A stretch of 64,000 nt of DNA from Tomocerus qinae (lineage: Eukaryota; Arthropoda; Collembola; Entomobryomorpha; Tomoceridae): NCBI GenBank assembly GCA_020055645.1, contig CM034546.1, positions 87,668,001 to 87,732,000 on the forward strand. Reading direction: 5' to 3'. Positions 23,367-35,068 of this stretch are shown here, one piece after another. Below the pieces are notes generated by a model. The model searched no databases. It saw only the letters and a list, made by a program, of their open reading frames with translations, and was not told the origin of the DNA. A program made the position numbers and the translations under genes. The number at the start of each line of letters is the position of its first letter. Within the stretch, counting starts at the first letter, position 1.

Positions 23367-23452
23367 TTTCGTTTGAATGTTGAGAGCCTGGATTTGTTTG
23401 TAACATTTCAACGCCACTCAGCCAAATCCAGGCTCTCAAATGATAAACGAAA
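23367..23452. repeat. Short hairpin element
   Basis: TTGAGAGCCTGGATTTG (23380-23396) is the perfect inverse of 23423-23439, with a 26-nt loop. The outer TTTCGTTT/AAACGAAA pairs continue the stem. This is a compact MITE-like hairpin of about 85 bp. Confidence 0.7.
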
Positions 23453-23753
23453 CACAACATGCACCAAACTTATAAGAGTGATGGAATATTATGAAAAATA
23501 TGAAAGTACCAATCAATGTAAATAGCTAAGTAAGCATGTACAGTATCAGTATATGCCTATTATATAGATAGCGTAGTAATCAATAATAGTTATGTTAGTG
23601 CATTTTATGTGTAGAGGTTGTTTATTTTATTTGTTAGAAGAAATATTATGGATATGATTATAGGAAGTACTTAGAGATTGAGTCCGTGTAAGTGATGACT
23701 TTACAACTTGTGTGATGGTTTTGGTTAGAATGTGTGATGGCTGACATAAAGGT

Positions 23754-23850
23754 ATTAATGTTTTCGATAATGTACCACAACGCATACCTCTATGTACTAC
23801 ATTTAGCACATGAAGGTATGCGTTGGGGTACATTATCGAATACATTTATT
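23754..23850. repeat. Short hairpin element
   Basis: Arms of about 37 bp are inverse copies: TTCGATAATGTACC then ACAACGCATACCT on the left, and AAGGTATGCGTTGGGGTACA then TTATCGAA on the right. The loop is about 25 nt. MITE-like; no target duplication resolved. Confidence 0.65.
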
Positions 23851-24142
23851 GAATTTGTTTGTTATTTAAGTTTCTTCTGGTTGTTGTTCTATCTGTATTG
23901 TCTCTTATTCCTATCTACTCAGTCTCTAGTAGCAGGAGTTTTGTCAAGTCCTTTCCTTCGGCTTCATATCGTTGTGCTTCAAAAGCCGAGTGCTTGGCAG
24001 CGGCAGGAGTTAGAAAGACTATACTATTATTATAGTTGTACTTATAATACGAATATTTTATTATATAAGTAAGCAACCCTTTTACCTAGTACCATGTATA
24101 GGATTCATGCGTACTCTTATAAGTTACACCCATGCTTGCATA

Positions 24143-25271
24143 TGTTAACGGCAATAAGTAAATTCAGGCATTAAGCTTAATGCCTGGGCAATAAGCTTAA
24201 TGCCTAAAAATGCCCGGCATTAAGCTTAATGCCTAGTCTTTAAGCTTAAAGCCTAGGCATTAAGCCTAATGCCTGAATTTTACTCGGCGTTAAGCTTAAT
24301 GCCTGGTCTTATTGCCTGATTTGATTGGAAATCAATGTAAATAGAAAAAACTTAAGTCTAATTTACACAGTCGATGTGTATTTATGTAAATGTACACGGT
24401 TAGGGATAGTCATTTAAAACAATATGGGATTTTTACATGTATTTTAATTTCATAAATTTTACAAAAATGCTCTATGTTAACACCTCCTCCATTCGGATTT
24501 CCCAGTAAGTCGAGTTGCATCGGTGTAATCCTTGCAACCTCGGCGACAATTCGTGCTTTCAGTTCAGCAATGTCTTGAGTCTTGAGGTATGGTTTCGTAA
24601 ATGCGTGATTTAAAGTGTCTCCAAAGGAAAAATATCAATTGTCAAAAATTGTCATCTTTATCCATACTTAGGCCTGGCCAATGACTTATGAGGAGTGCCA
24701 TCATCATTAGTCCAACGCTACCCACTTAATCATCACTACCACGTCGCTAATATTATAATTTACCTCAGTATTTTAGAGTAAATCGGATCGATTCATATTT
24801 CATTTAAATAAACTATAAACTTATAGATTTACGCGTGTCCTAATTCTATCGTGTAGTCGTTCCTTTAAATTTGGAACATAAGTCCTGACATCTCCAATGC
24901 AACTCTTTAACGCTCGACTTACTGGGAAATCCGAATGGATTAGGTGTTAACATAGAGCATTTTTGTAAAATTTATGAAATTAAAATACATGTAAAAATCC
25001 CATATTGTTTTAAATGACTAACCCTAACCGTGTACATTTACATTTTACATAAATACACATCGCCTGTGTGTATTAGACTTAAGTTTTTTCTATTTACATT
25101 GATTTCCAATCAAATCAGGCAATAAGACCAGGCATTAAGCTTAATGCCGAGTAAAATTCAGGCATTAAGCTTAAAGACTAGGCATTAAGCTTAATGCCGG
25201 GCATTTTTAGGCATTAAGCTTATTGCCTAGGCATTAAGCTTAATGCCTGAATTTCCTTATTGCCGTTAACA
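24143..25271. mobile_element. Near-palindromic element with arms of serial short palindromes
   Basis: The ends TGTTAACGGCAATAAG (24143) and CTTATTGCCGTTAACA (25271) begin inverted arms of roughly 370 bp. The outer 160 bp of each arm hold about five or six copies of an 18-bp perfect palindrome, GGCATTAAGCTTAATGCC, and variants. The inner parts match too: CTTAAGTCTAAT, TTTACATGTATTTTAATTTC and GCTCTATGTTAACACCT, ending in a CGACTTACTGGGAAATCCGA segment. The central loop (about 24535-24915) is unique and non-coding. CATA on both flanks (24139-24142, 25272-25275) may be a 4-bp target duplication. Confidence 0.8.
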
Positions 25272-25891
25272 CATATACTCTTTATATTTATTATTCTTAG
25301 AGAGAATTCCTCTGAAAAGAAAGTCAATTCAATTCTTGAAAGCAACTAGGAAGACACGTTCTTTCGGTTCTGTCGGGCGGGTGGGTTTTCGTCTCTTCAG
25401 CTCTGTTCTGTTGGCTGGTGGGATAAAATAAATGAATGGGTGTCAAACATTCGACTCGACTTTGAGTTACGTTAGTCGACTGTCATGTCTTTCTTCTTGT
25501 CTTTTTAGTGTCAGACTCTTCCCTAAACATAACAAACGACTAACTACAAACTATTTGTCCTCCACGAATTCAATTCCACAACCAGACACTCTTGACTACT
25601 CTTCTTAGCAATCCAGCTAAATCCTACTCTAACTTTACTCTTTGCTTTGATTCCTTCTACTCCTAAAGGTGATAGACAGTGCACTAGCTGCACTACTGCA
25701 ATTGCAAATTGTTATACTTGTTTTGTGTACAGTATACACGTCCACTTTTGTCGGCTATACACATGTATGACTTTTATCATAATATCATAGTTTATCAAGT
25801 GAAAAATAGTTCAAATCAAACAGGATGAAATGTGTTAACAACAACCAACACTTAGGCAAGCCTGGCCTGTTAACATGTGTGTGAAGTTAAC

Positions 25892-25950
25892 CAAGCACGT
25901 GTTCAGAGGGGGGCCAGGGGTGCCCGGGCCCACCTCTGGATACGTGCTTG
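25892..25950. repeat. GC-rich hairpin
   Basis: CAAGCACGT...AGAGG...GGGCC and its inverse ending ACGTGCTTG fold into a stem of about 25 bp with few mismatches. The sequence is strikingly G/C-rich (GGGGGGCCAGGGG, CCCGGGCCCACC) against an AT-rich background. It could be a collapsed MITE. Confidence 0.55.
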
Positions 25951-25987
25951 ATTGCGAATTTAAAATTAAAACCTTAATACCTCGAAA

Positions 25988-26855
25988 TTGGAGATGAATA
26001 TGAATAAGCGCAGAATACCAAACTCAACCAGGCTTTTCTGCACATTTAGAGACCAATCTTGTCTTTCTACGTCCAGTATTGTCAGAGGAGTTTCAAGTTT
26101 GCCTAATAAGTTTAGGGCTAATTTGATAGTCGAGGTCATGTTCCGTGACTTGGTAACCCTGAGTCTTAATCCACCTACTGGGGCTTGTAGGTGCGGCTAA
26201 TCGGTATGGTGAAAAATGTATTGCGAAGTGTTTTGCGGCGAGCAAGTTTGAGGGGAGAAGAGATGTACACAGTCTTTTGTGATTGTGAGAGCGGTATTAA
26301 TGCCTGATTCCTTACCTATTTGTCATAACATCCTTCGGAATTGAAGCCATTGACTCCTGCAATGTTTCTGCAAGAGGTTCGTGAGTGTGGAGTTTTGGAT
26401 TTAGATGAACTGGAGTATTAAGAAGATAACGTCATCTTCAAAAGGTTAGAAAGGACCTGAAAAAGCGTTTTTTGATTGAGTATCTGGGTCAACTCCAATA
26501 TCGAGCTGGTTCAAGAGTTACGAGAACCATAGGAGTTGGAGAAGTTTTCTATGTGGGAAGTGACAATTCTAAGAGAATTCTTTGGCCATTGGGACGTGTT
26601 GTTGCAGTTTTTCCTGGGAAGGATGAAAATACTCATGTTGTTCGTGTGAAAACTGCCGTCGGTGAATTGGTTAGACCTGTTCAACGCTTATATCCCTTGG
26701 AAATTAATGTGAGTGACAGTGTTTCTATGTTGGGTGACAAGGCGAAGGCATTCGTGTCAAAGTGTTCGTTACCGTTGTAATCCAAGTCTTGTGCTCCTCC
26801 TGTCATTACTAGGTTTGGACGAAAAGTTGAACAAGTGCAAGGTCTTAATATTTGA
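25988..26855 (+). pseudogene. BEL/Pao retrotransposon integrase C-terminal remnant
   Basis: The recognisable order on the + strand matches the end of a BEL/Pao Pol. First comes a weakly preserved core end (PNKFRAN near 26100). Then YWG followed by RLIGMVKNVLRSVLRRASL and MYTVFCDCESGIN (about 26176-26304), ELKPLTPAMFLQEVRECGV (about 26338-26400), and the DUF5641-type C-terminal domain with WPLGRVVAVFPG and VGELVRPVQRLYPLE (26472-26780). Breaks seen: in-frame stops at about 26188, 26305, 26317 and 26419, a frame change between about 26421 and 26450, and a stop at 26778-26780 with in-frame similarity continuing to the stop at 26853. The protease, RT and RNase H parts are absent. The integrase function is lost. 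Confidence 0.88.
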
Positions 26856-27600
26856 GTGCATTATTTTGTTAAATGATGTTTTACTGATTGTGTTACATTC
26901 TGTTGTTTTATGGATATAAATTTTGTTTCATTACGTTTTGTTGTATTTTGGATTTCTGTCTTTATTTTCATTTTTGTTGGCCTTCATATTGTGTTGGAAG
27001 GTCAAGGTGGGAGTATGTTCAGAAACCAGCTTGGTTTATGCATAGTTCGAAAACTGTTCGAAAATATTCGAAACTGTTCGAAAATATTCGAAACTGTTCG
27101 AAAATATTCGAAACTGTTCGAAAATAATCGAAACTGTTCGAACATATTCGAAACTGTTCGAAAATATTCGAAACTGTTCGAAAATATTCGAAACTGTTCG
27201 AAAATATTCGAAACTGTTCGAAAATATTCGAAACTGTTCGAAAATATTCGAAACTGTTCGAAAATATTAGAAACGGTTCGAAAACATTCGACACTATTCG
27301 AAAATATCAGAAACGGTTCGAAAATATTCGAAAATATTCGAAATTATTTGAATCTGTAGAAACTGTAAAATTTACATTGCTGCAGTGTGGTACAGTTGTT
27401 GGTGTTGGGTGCTTGTCGTGGTGGACTTCGGGTATGGCTACTACAAGGAGGCTTACTACTTTTCCGAACTCTTACAGCGCCACTGTATGGAAGTATTACT
27501 GTTGGCACACATATTTTGTTGTAAAAACGCTTTTCTTTCGTTTATGAAGCTTTACCTCCTCTTAACTTAAAATTCTACATTTTCCTTATCTACAGTATGG
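26856..27600 (+). mobile_element. BEL/Pao 3' region: polypurine tract and LTR start
   Basis: About 150 bp after the integrase stop, AAGGTGGGAG (27004-27013) looks like a polypurine tract. It is followed after TA by TGTTCAGAAACC (from 27016), a typical LTR beginning with TG. Position after the DUF5641 domain fits a 3' LTR. The LTR carries a 20-bp minisatellite (27046-27345) and its right end could not be found. No matching 5' LTR was seen upstream in the window. Confidence 0.6.
27046..27345. repeat. 20-bp minisatellite (TTCGAAAATATTCGAAACTG)
   Basis: About 14 copies, with a few variants near both ends (AATAATCG, ACATTCG, ATCAGAAACGG). The 20-bp unit gives a 20-residue protein repeat in open frames on both strands (up to 149 codons), which I treat as an artefact. 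It lies inside the presumed LTR. Confidence 0.92.
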
Positions 27601-30600
27601 GAAAGTATTCATATTCTGACTTGTCATATAAATGAGAATTCCTATTTTGAAGCTTTTTTATTTTGAAGCTTTTTCCTTAAATCTACTAGATTGAAGGAAA
27701 TCGACATTTATTTTTCGCAGATCAGTTGCAGCAGCATTGATTACTTGCTGAACTTGATTGTTTTATCAAAAAATATTGCTGTGAAATGGTAAAAGTTCCA
27801 ATTTTTTAAAAAACAATTATTAAATTACTTAAAATATCAGAAAAATTATGGAAAAGCAAAAAATTTTGATGTATCGGATATTTTTTAACAGATAACTCAG
27901 ATTTTTTAAATTTATATTTGGTTATAAAAACGAAAATCTCATGTGAAAATGAACACTTCATAGGCCCCATACTATAAACTCCAATTTTCAAAAATTTATT
28001 TCTCAGAAAGACGCAAAGATGTGCAGCTGATTTTAATACACAATAAAAAACCCTTAGCGACTCTTAATTGTAGCGTTGACAGAATTATCCTAAAGGACCC
28101 TAATTGTTTTTCCTGGCCTTCTGTAGCCATTGCTGCCTTGCTGCTTGTAAATGTGTAGGAAATTTAAACGTAGTGCAATCTTTGGCATATAATTTGTCAT
28201 ACTTATGAAACACGAATAAATTTCCAATTTTCAGATTGAATCAGAAATATATCTGAGACTTAAATTTAAAAATGCTAGTTTATCAAATTTTAAAATTGAC
28301 CCATAAATCTACAAAATGAATAAGTTTGCCGCAATGTGTAATAGTAGAATTGTATGAAAATTATATTGGTTTGAACTATACATTTTTAATGTGTCGGTTA
28401 GATTAAGATGTGTTTCCGCTAACATTAGGAACCTATTTTGTTTTTCAAAATCCGAAACTTTTTTCATGATTATCAGAGGAACCGGACCCTTAAAGAATCA
28501 AGGAAATCCATACTATGTCAGGGCTAATTAGTGTGTGTACATTTGTCATTTCTTCAAATCTTCAATAATACTTGGATAGACATTGTAATATTTTCGAGTG
28601 TAAGTAATTATGCAATTGTAACATTTGCTACATCTACCCAAAAGTTTAGTGCACCAGAAAGCTTAGTAAGTGAGTAGTAACAATAATAAAGTGTTTCAAC
28701 ACGCATAAGTCACAAATGAAACTGTTGGTAAGTTGCAGATAAAATGTTCTATGACATTGGCGTATAATAAATGAATTATGACATTCATATAAAAGGCAGA
28801 GATAATGTTATTGCCATTAGCGTGTGATGTTCTGTATTGTTGGGCATATTGTTATGTAGGTATATAATATGGGTGAGTATAGTAGATAGACAGAGTAGAC
28901 TTATACCGGTGGAGATAGATGTGTTGTAGATATGCAGGCATTATTAGTTGATGTGTGTTGTTGTTGTGGTAGATATCTGTGATAATGATAAATAGAAGTG
29001 ATTACTCAGGTAAACATGAAAGGAATGAGTGATTATCATTGTGAATTCTCATCTCGTCGTCTCATCCATCAAACTCAAGGGATTCTTTTGTGTTTTTCTG
29101 TTCATTCAGCTCACATTCACTCTCCTACCAACGGAACACAACACTAAGCTACCTTACACTGCATTCATACAACAATATGACAACATTAGTACACACACAG
29201 GTCCATCCATGCCTATTACTACTCTTGCTAAAACACATTTTTCATGCTTTGGATGTGTATCTCTCTAATTTACAATAATGGTCTATAACATCATACTTTC
29301 CTTATCCGCAGATAAGGGACAAGCTCTCTGAGCTCGACACTAATAATATTAGTATTTTATGTACGTGCATTGCAAAGACTTGGACTGTTTGTTTGTGTCA
29401 TATTTCATGGAGCAAAGGCTGAAGATTTATTGACAAGTGTTCGTAATGGACGACGTTCCTTTCTTCCCATAACTCCATATTATATTCTCCATCTCTTCCT
29501 TTCGTTTCACCATCTGACATGTCATGACACATACTCAATATATGCATGTATACGCAGTATCATTTATAATAGAATGGAGCAATGAAATAAGTTTAGTTAA
29601 GGTGAGGTAGTTAAACTGCTGCTCTAATGCTTCATATTAATTATATTGATTGATGATGGCCAAAAGAAAATAATTAGCCGTTGGCATGCTATAGAACACA
29701 TCTACGTGAGTTCCATTCCTGGTAGACCCGCCCGACTCGAAGCAGAGCAAAAGAACCCAACTCACCATTAGTCATTACATTAGTCATTATGAGCTCAAAG
29801 CAAGCCACTGTCCTTCTTAATGTAATGCACCTTAAAGAACCAAGCCGACTTGACAGGCACAAGAGTAATTTTACCAAAAAAGAATACAATGCAATTCAAG
29901 TCTCTGTCATTTATCTGCTGCCATTTATTCCCAAGTACACTAAAGTGAACCACCATACAATATAATCCTCCAACACGGATCTACTACATGGCTAGAGAAT
30001 AGTTACCTACACAACGTCATTTTCTTTTGGATTATATCATGGAGGTATCAAATGTATAGAAAATGTGTAAGTAATGATTAGTTAAGGGAAGAGTGAGTAA
30101 AAAGTGTAACGAAAGAAAATGAATAGAGGTGTTTGTGAAGTGAGTGCTGCATGAGACAAGCACAAGGTAAGACGAAAGTTAAAAATATTTTATGCAGGTA
30201 GTCTTTATAAGGATTTTTGGTAGTTGCATATATTACTACATATAAAGAATATATTTCTTATAATGAGTACATAGTGTATAATAGATATAGGTAAGGTGGG
30301 CTAGTGGCTGCGGAGTGAATTTGAAGGAAGTTTGTAGTTTGTGTGTCTGGCGTGTAGGAGGGAGGCCGACAGGTCCTTTGTAAATGTATAATCATGCTCT
30401 GTCAAGTTCTCTGAAAGGAGCTTGACCCCCCGTCAAGTCGAGATTAAACTTCTTTCTCCGCGAATAGCAGGAGTTCTAATAGAAATGTAATCGATGGTCC
30501 CGGGACTAACCAACTACTACTCTGGCCCTGTCTCACAAACTCATTCTCTCTCTGATCTGATGTACAACAGACCTCAAATCAACTACCACTACTATGCCTA

Positions 30601-31180
30601 CTTACTTTATACTATATACACCTATATATACCATACCCATTATTATATAACCCTATACAAGTGTCCTGCACTTTACCATATAGTACCGGTATGAAATTTG
30701 AATTATAGGTACCAATAATATTACCGTTACTCCTATGTAAACCATTTTATCAAAGATAGCCGTTGCCGTCTATTTCAACATTCGATTCCCACTTAAAATT
30801 CTATTAGCTGGTCACTCCTCCCTATTATGTTCTCCGATAGTTGTTGTTAGGTTTGATTTACCCTATTAATTCAATTTGTTTCCTACAACACACAAGAAAG
30901 AACCAACATTATGATTCAAATATTAGGCTGATGTGTAAAATAGTCAGTTGAGCTACCGTGAAAATTCTCTTCCCTTTTCAGAATTCAGACACGAAGGTCA
31001 AACCCATTCAGTCTCATCTTTAATCGGAAAGAAAAATTATAATGTCGAAAAAGTGGGATGCTTACATTGCAAACTTCAAAAGTTGCTATTATTATCGATA
31101 TCCTTGGATTCATATTTCTTGTTTACTTTCTAATTCTCAATTTTATCTGTATTTGATATTTCACACCATTCCCGGAGGAT
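27601..31180. other. Gene-poor stretch
   Basis: No gene, RNA or mobile element is supported. Composition alternates between G/T-rich stretches (for example 28800-29000, 30060-30400) and C/T/A-rich stretches (for example 29100-29280, 30490-30680). Short open frames lack motifs. Confidence 0.4.
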
Positions 31181-31189
31181 AAGGCCGAT

Positions 31190-31490
31190 TTTTATGGGAC
31201 TTAGGACTTTGCTTTTTAAAAAATCAAATTCCAAAAAAAGTAAATCAGTTATAATTTTTAAATGTTGATTTTTTTGCACCATTTAAAGCAACAATATCAA
31301 AAACGCGGTATCTCAGCAACCTATAGACCGATTTATATCAAAATCAATAGGGATCGTCAGTGGTCCTTAGGCATTGCTTATGCCAAGTTTGGTCAATATC
31401 CGTCTTTGCGTTGAAAAGTTATCGAGGGTACGGACGGACGGGAGACAGACTGTAGGGTTCTATAAGCTCGCTTTCTCAGGCGAGCAAAAA
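31190..31490 (-). mobile_element. GGCGAGC-hairpin element, 5' part, inverted copy
   Basis: On the minus strand it starts GCTCGCCTGAGAAAGCGAGC near 31485, then TTATAGAACCCTACAGTCTG, CCCGTCCGTCCGTACCC, TCGATAACTTTTCAACGCAA and an ATTGACCAAACTTGGC segment. The same module order as 18.6-20.6 kb shows it to be a third family member with a variant body. Confidence 0.6.
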
Positions 31491-31499
31491 TATGAATTA

Positions 31500-31602
31500 A
31501 ATTTTACTAATCAAAATAAATCCGTTTCTATTATCATTCAACCAAAAAATGTGTACACGGTCCCCTTCACTCAGGCAAGCTTCTGTTACGGCTTATAGGT
31601 TT
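31500..31602 (+). repeat. GGCGAGC-hairpin element, 3' end
   Basis: GTGTACACGGTCCCCTTCAC then TCAGGCAAGCTTCTGTTACG matches the 3' end of the 18.7-20.6 kb copies, in + orientation, back to back with the inverted 5' part. The two fragments may be one rearranged copy. Confidence 0.55.
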
Positions 31603-31623
31603 TTAATTAACATGCCTTACAAA

Positions 31624-31799
31624 CAGGGCCGCAGCCAGAAAAAAATTTCGGGAGGGGCCCGACAAATAATAATTGAAAATTAATACTATATTCGCGCGAA
31701 GCGCGAAAAATTTTTCGGTTTTAAGGCAAAAATTCCTTTCTTTTCTTCGATTTCGGGGGGGGCCCGGGCCCCCTGGCCCCCCCCCTCGCTGCGGCCCTG
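31624..31799. mobile_element. hAT-type MITE, 176 bp, 8-bp target duplication
   Basis: The termini are CAGGGCCGCAGC and its inverse GCTGCGGCCCTG. The flanks are a perfect 8-bp duplication, CTTACAAA (31616-31623 and 31800-31807). CAGGG-type ends and 8-bp duplications are diagnostic of hAT elements. Subterminal sequence is G/C-rich and the centre contains GCGCGAAGCGCG. Non-coding. Confidence 0.9.
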
Positions 31800-31908
31800 C
31801 TTACAAATATCTCTTTGGATACAGCACCAATATTTCTTCTGTCCACAAGTCTTTCTCAAACTATAAGAATATCCATTACGACTTACGAGCTAATTTATAC
31901 GTTACTTT

Positions 31909-31938
31909 GGTTATGTTATGTTATGTTATGTTATGTTA
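31909..31938. repeat. (TTATG)n microsatellite
   Basis: Five TTATG units in a row. A two-unit version occurs near 11616. Confidence 0.85.
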
Positions 31939-32098
31939 GCTTTATTCAAGTGTCAAAATCGTCCAATCACTCATGTATTATTTCAATCCATGTCACTCAG
32001 TGACTCAGCCATTCCTCAGAAGAAATTGAGAGGTGTATGATACAAATTGGAATGCATTAACATTGTCCTTCATTGTCTAAAACTATACTTAAATCATA

Positions 32099-32212
32099 TT
32101 TTGCCAAATTATCCGACACGTTTTTTCACGTTTTGCCAAATTATCCTACACGTTTTTTCACGTTTTGTCAAATTATCCGACACGTTTTTTCACGTTTTGC
32201 CAAATTATCCAG
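32099..32212. repeat. 32-bp tandem repeat, about 3.5 copies
   Basis: The unit TTTTGCCAAATTATCCGACA then CGTTTTTTCACG repeats with one or two changes per copy. Confidence 0.88.
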
Positions 32213-33725
32213 AGTGATCATTTTGGGAAAATATTTTTTGCCAAATTGACCTACCACCTGAAATCTGTTTAATTACAACCGTATTGTAAGAAGTTATTGT
32301 TTCCAGCTATATTGCTTAAATCCTCTTACTTAACACTTAATAGTATCCACTGAATCCATTAAGTTAAATTCTTCTTCATAGTTATTTTTTGTAATAAGAA
32401 CATGACGTTACATCTGAAATGTCGAGTCAATTCAAAGCCCATTTCAGTAAAGTGCTACATTAGTAACTGAGGCAGGAAACCACCAGAAGAGAGCCATCCG
32501 ATGCGGCGTAATCGGCAGAGGTAATAAATAAAACAGGCATAACAGATTCGGAAAAAGAATGTATAATAGATGTGTTTTTTTTTGCTTTCAGTCAAAAGGG
32601 CGATCTTCTGCTCCAAAAAGCGGCAGACGGATATTTAGTGCTAATCCGAGCTGTCAAGACACAAAAGCTGCCTAATAAAAATAGTAATAATTCTTTTGGG
32701 AGGTCATTGTGAGTGAGACAGGCCTATTCCATTTCAGGCCGAGTAGCCGAATGAACACAAGTATTTATGAGCAAAGGTAGTCAACAACAATAGAAAGTAA
32801 GACTATCCACAGAAGAATCTAAAGTGGGGTCTCCATTCATAACGTTGTTTGTGCTTGGACGCTTCTCCTCATCTTCCTTCACATTCTCTCCTCTAATACC
32901 TGCCTTCTATAGAGCCGAGCTAACATGGTGCAATGCAATTTGGCCCGTATAAACAGAATCCAATTGAAGTCCACCAACAGTAAGTGGTGTTCAACTGTAT
33001 GTACAGATCTGAAGGCATTTCTATTTCCATAGTCTTCTCTGTAAATTTAAAATGTATATCGGAGGTCGTCGCCGTCACAGACCACAATGCAGTAGATGAC
33101 TCTAAGTTTGCTTTGGTTTATACTCTGACATGCTTAATAAATCGGTCTGTTGTATACAGAACAGCTTTCATTCCACTGCCAGTAAACCTGCAATCATTGC
33201 AAGGATTTCATTCCAGGAGAGCCATTGGAGAGGGAGAATGTTAAACAGAGCAAAGTTGTCCTGGGATTTGGGTCTTAGGTATGTATAAGTATTTCAGAGC
33301 GGACATGACATGACAGGAGAATAGTCGAGTGACACGCATTGACAATGGCGACAAATAATAAATAAGGGAATCCAAACAGAGAGTAAATACCTTGGCTACA
33401 TTGTTCGTGACAGGTTCGGGTACTTATTAATGTAACGCAATTCCATTGATTGTAGATGCAATGAAAGTGTCAAGTCGACCAGAATTAACAATGTGGATAA
33501 TTCACAGTGACGAAGGTAAACACTGCCGACATGGAGGTTTCCCATTTCACGACATTTAAATACTTGGGCCCTCCATCCAAAGGTACTTCTCCGGTGACAT
33601 CCCACAAAGAGCACCTAAGGGCCCGTCTCTCTCTGTCTCTCTCTCTCGCTAAGTGTCTAAGTACTCTAATGTAAATCTTTAATCTTCATGGATGTGTTTG
33701 TGGCTCTCGCTTCTCCGCAGGACAC
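32213..33725. other. Gene-poor stretch
   Basis: No supported gene. Open frames of up to 86 codons (32984-33244) show no motif. A CT-dinucleotide-rich patch lies at about 33628-33655. Confidence 0.4.
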
Positions 33726-33908
33726 CAGGGTTGCGGTGTCCGGATAGGAAGGTGTGGATAAAAGTGGACGAAAGTGGTTTTATCCAGGGAAAAACTAGTT
33801 TTGTCCTGGAAGAAATTAGTTTTGTCCACTTTTGTCCTGGATAGAAAGTGGACAAAACTAATTTCATCCTGGACAGTAAAAGTTTTGTCCGGACAAAACG
33901 CAACCCTG
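33726..33908. mobile_element. hAT-type MITE, 183 bp, 8-bp target duplication
   Basis: The termini CAGGGTTGCG and CGCAACCCTG are exact inverses and the flanking 8-mers CAGGACAC (33718-33725, 33909-33916) are identical. The interior repeats a TTTTGTCC/GGACAAAA theme (for example AGTTTTGTCCTGG and AAGTGGACAAAACTA), which gives further internal pairing and two spurious minus-strand frames. The different TIR body marks a family distinct from 31624-31799. Confidence 0.9.
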
Positions 33909-35068
33909 CAGGACACATTTTAAAATCAACAGGACAAGAGACATTTATGTAGTGGAATTCTTATTTGTGCCTGGGTGATTTAGTGCGGGTCTTTATTGAT
34001 ATAGCGAGTGAACTATTAAATAAAGTGCGTACAGCTGAATGGACGAGGGGTAAAGTAAAATGTCACGCTCATAAAGAGATGTGACAGAGATAGCGTCTAG
34101 TTTAGTGACGGAGCAAGCAGTAATGCACATGGTCACAGGACGATACATAAATAGAAGAGACTGTTTTCAATTTCCTTAGTTTATTTATTCCATTGAGATT
34201 TGAGTAGTTGCTCTTTCTTTTAGGGGAACTCTAGGAGTATAGTTGTATTTGCAGATGTAGGCTAGGATAATATAAAATGCAATAATAAGGAGGCAAAGAG
34301 AGACAGAGATGAAAGTATATAGAAATCTATGTACAGGAGCTCTTGAATTTAGGAATCTTGGTTCATTTTGCTTTCCTTTGTCGAGCACCAAAGTGTCACC
34401 CAAGGAAAGGGAAAAGCAAGTGTTTGTATTAGAGTTGCATTGTGGAACGGCAGGACGTCCCCAACTCACACAAGACCTTTCTTCACTCCAAATGAAATAT
34501 GAAATGCATTCTCTCCGTCTGTGTCTCTCTCCTCCACACTCTCCTCGCTCTTTCATCCAATTCTTCTATTTCCATCCCAATTTTATTTATTTTATGACAT
34601 TTCTTGCTATCTTTCCATTTCATTTCTGTCTCACCGTCTGCCGAGCACTTACAGGGTATTTCACTTTCCTTCTCCTCATACGCAAAGTCGGAACAGATAC
34701 CCGTCACCCTGTGCACTTCCCAGGGGGGAATTGGCCCAGCCGCTTGTTTCGGAGTGTGTGCCATATATTTTATAATATTGAGCAATAAATTACATCTGGC
34801 TGTGTATGTGGATGTCTGTGTGTGTCTGTAATTCATCGAGAAGCCCGTACTGTAGTGTCAAGTCAGCTAGGAAACTCCAGCCAAAGTGAAACTATAGACA
34901 TTGCAACTGCTACCGTCAAATCAAGTCAAGTCTCTTAGTTTACGTTCACTTACCTCTACTTCGATCGTTACGACAGGATTTTATGTTTTACTCCATTTCC
35001 TTCTTGTACTCCCTACCCTGTATGACTTTTAGTTGGCCTTGCATAACTTCACTTTTATTTTCTATTAG
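33909..35068. other. Gene-poor stretch before an exon-like segment
   Basis: Open frames on both strands overlap between 34185 and 34836 (up to 159 codons) but overlap each other in several frames and carry no motif; their Ser/Phe/Cys-rich composition matches simple CT-rich DNA. I do not call them genes. Confidence 0.4.

Noticed and set aside
27046..27345. Possible heat-shock elements
   Set aside because: The canonical site alternates TTC and GAA with two-base gaps; TTCGAA has no gap, so the match is poor.
26910..27359. 149-codon frame with 20-residue repeats
   Set aside because: It translates the 20-bp TTCGAAAATATTCGAAACTG array in a presumed LTR; an opposite-strand frame is equally open.
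31909..31938. Telomere-like (TTATG)n
   Set aside because: It has only five units and TTATG is not a known telomere repeat of animals; treated as a microsatellite.
34185..34836. Cluster of long open frames on both strands
   Set aside because: Several mutually overlapping frames are open, none has a motif, and the composition follows CT-rich DNA.
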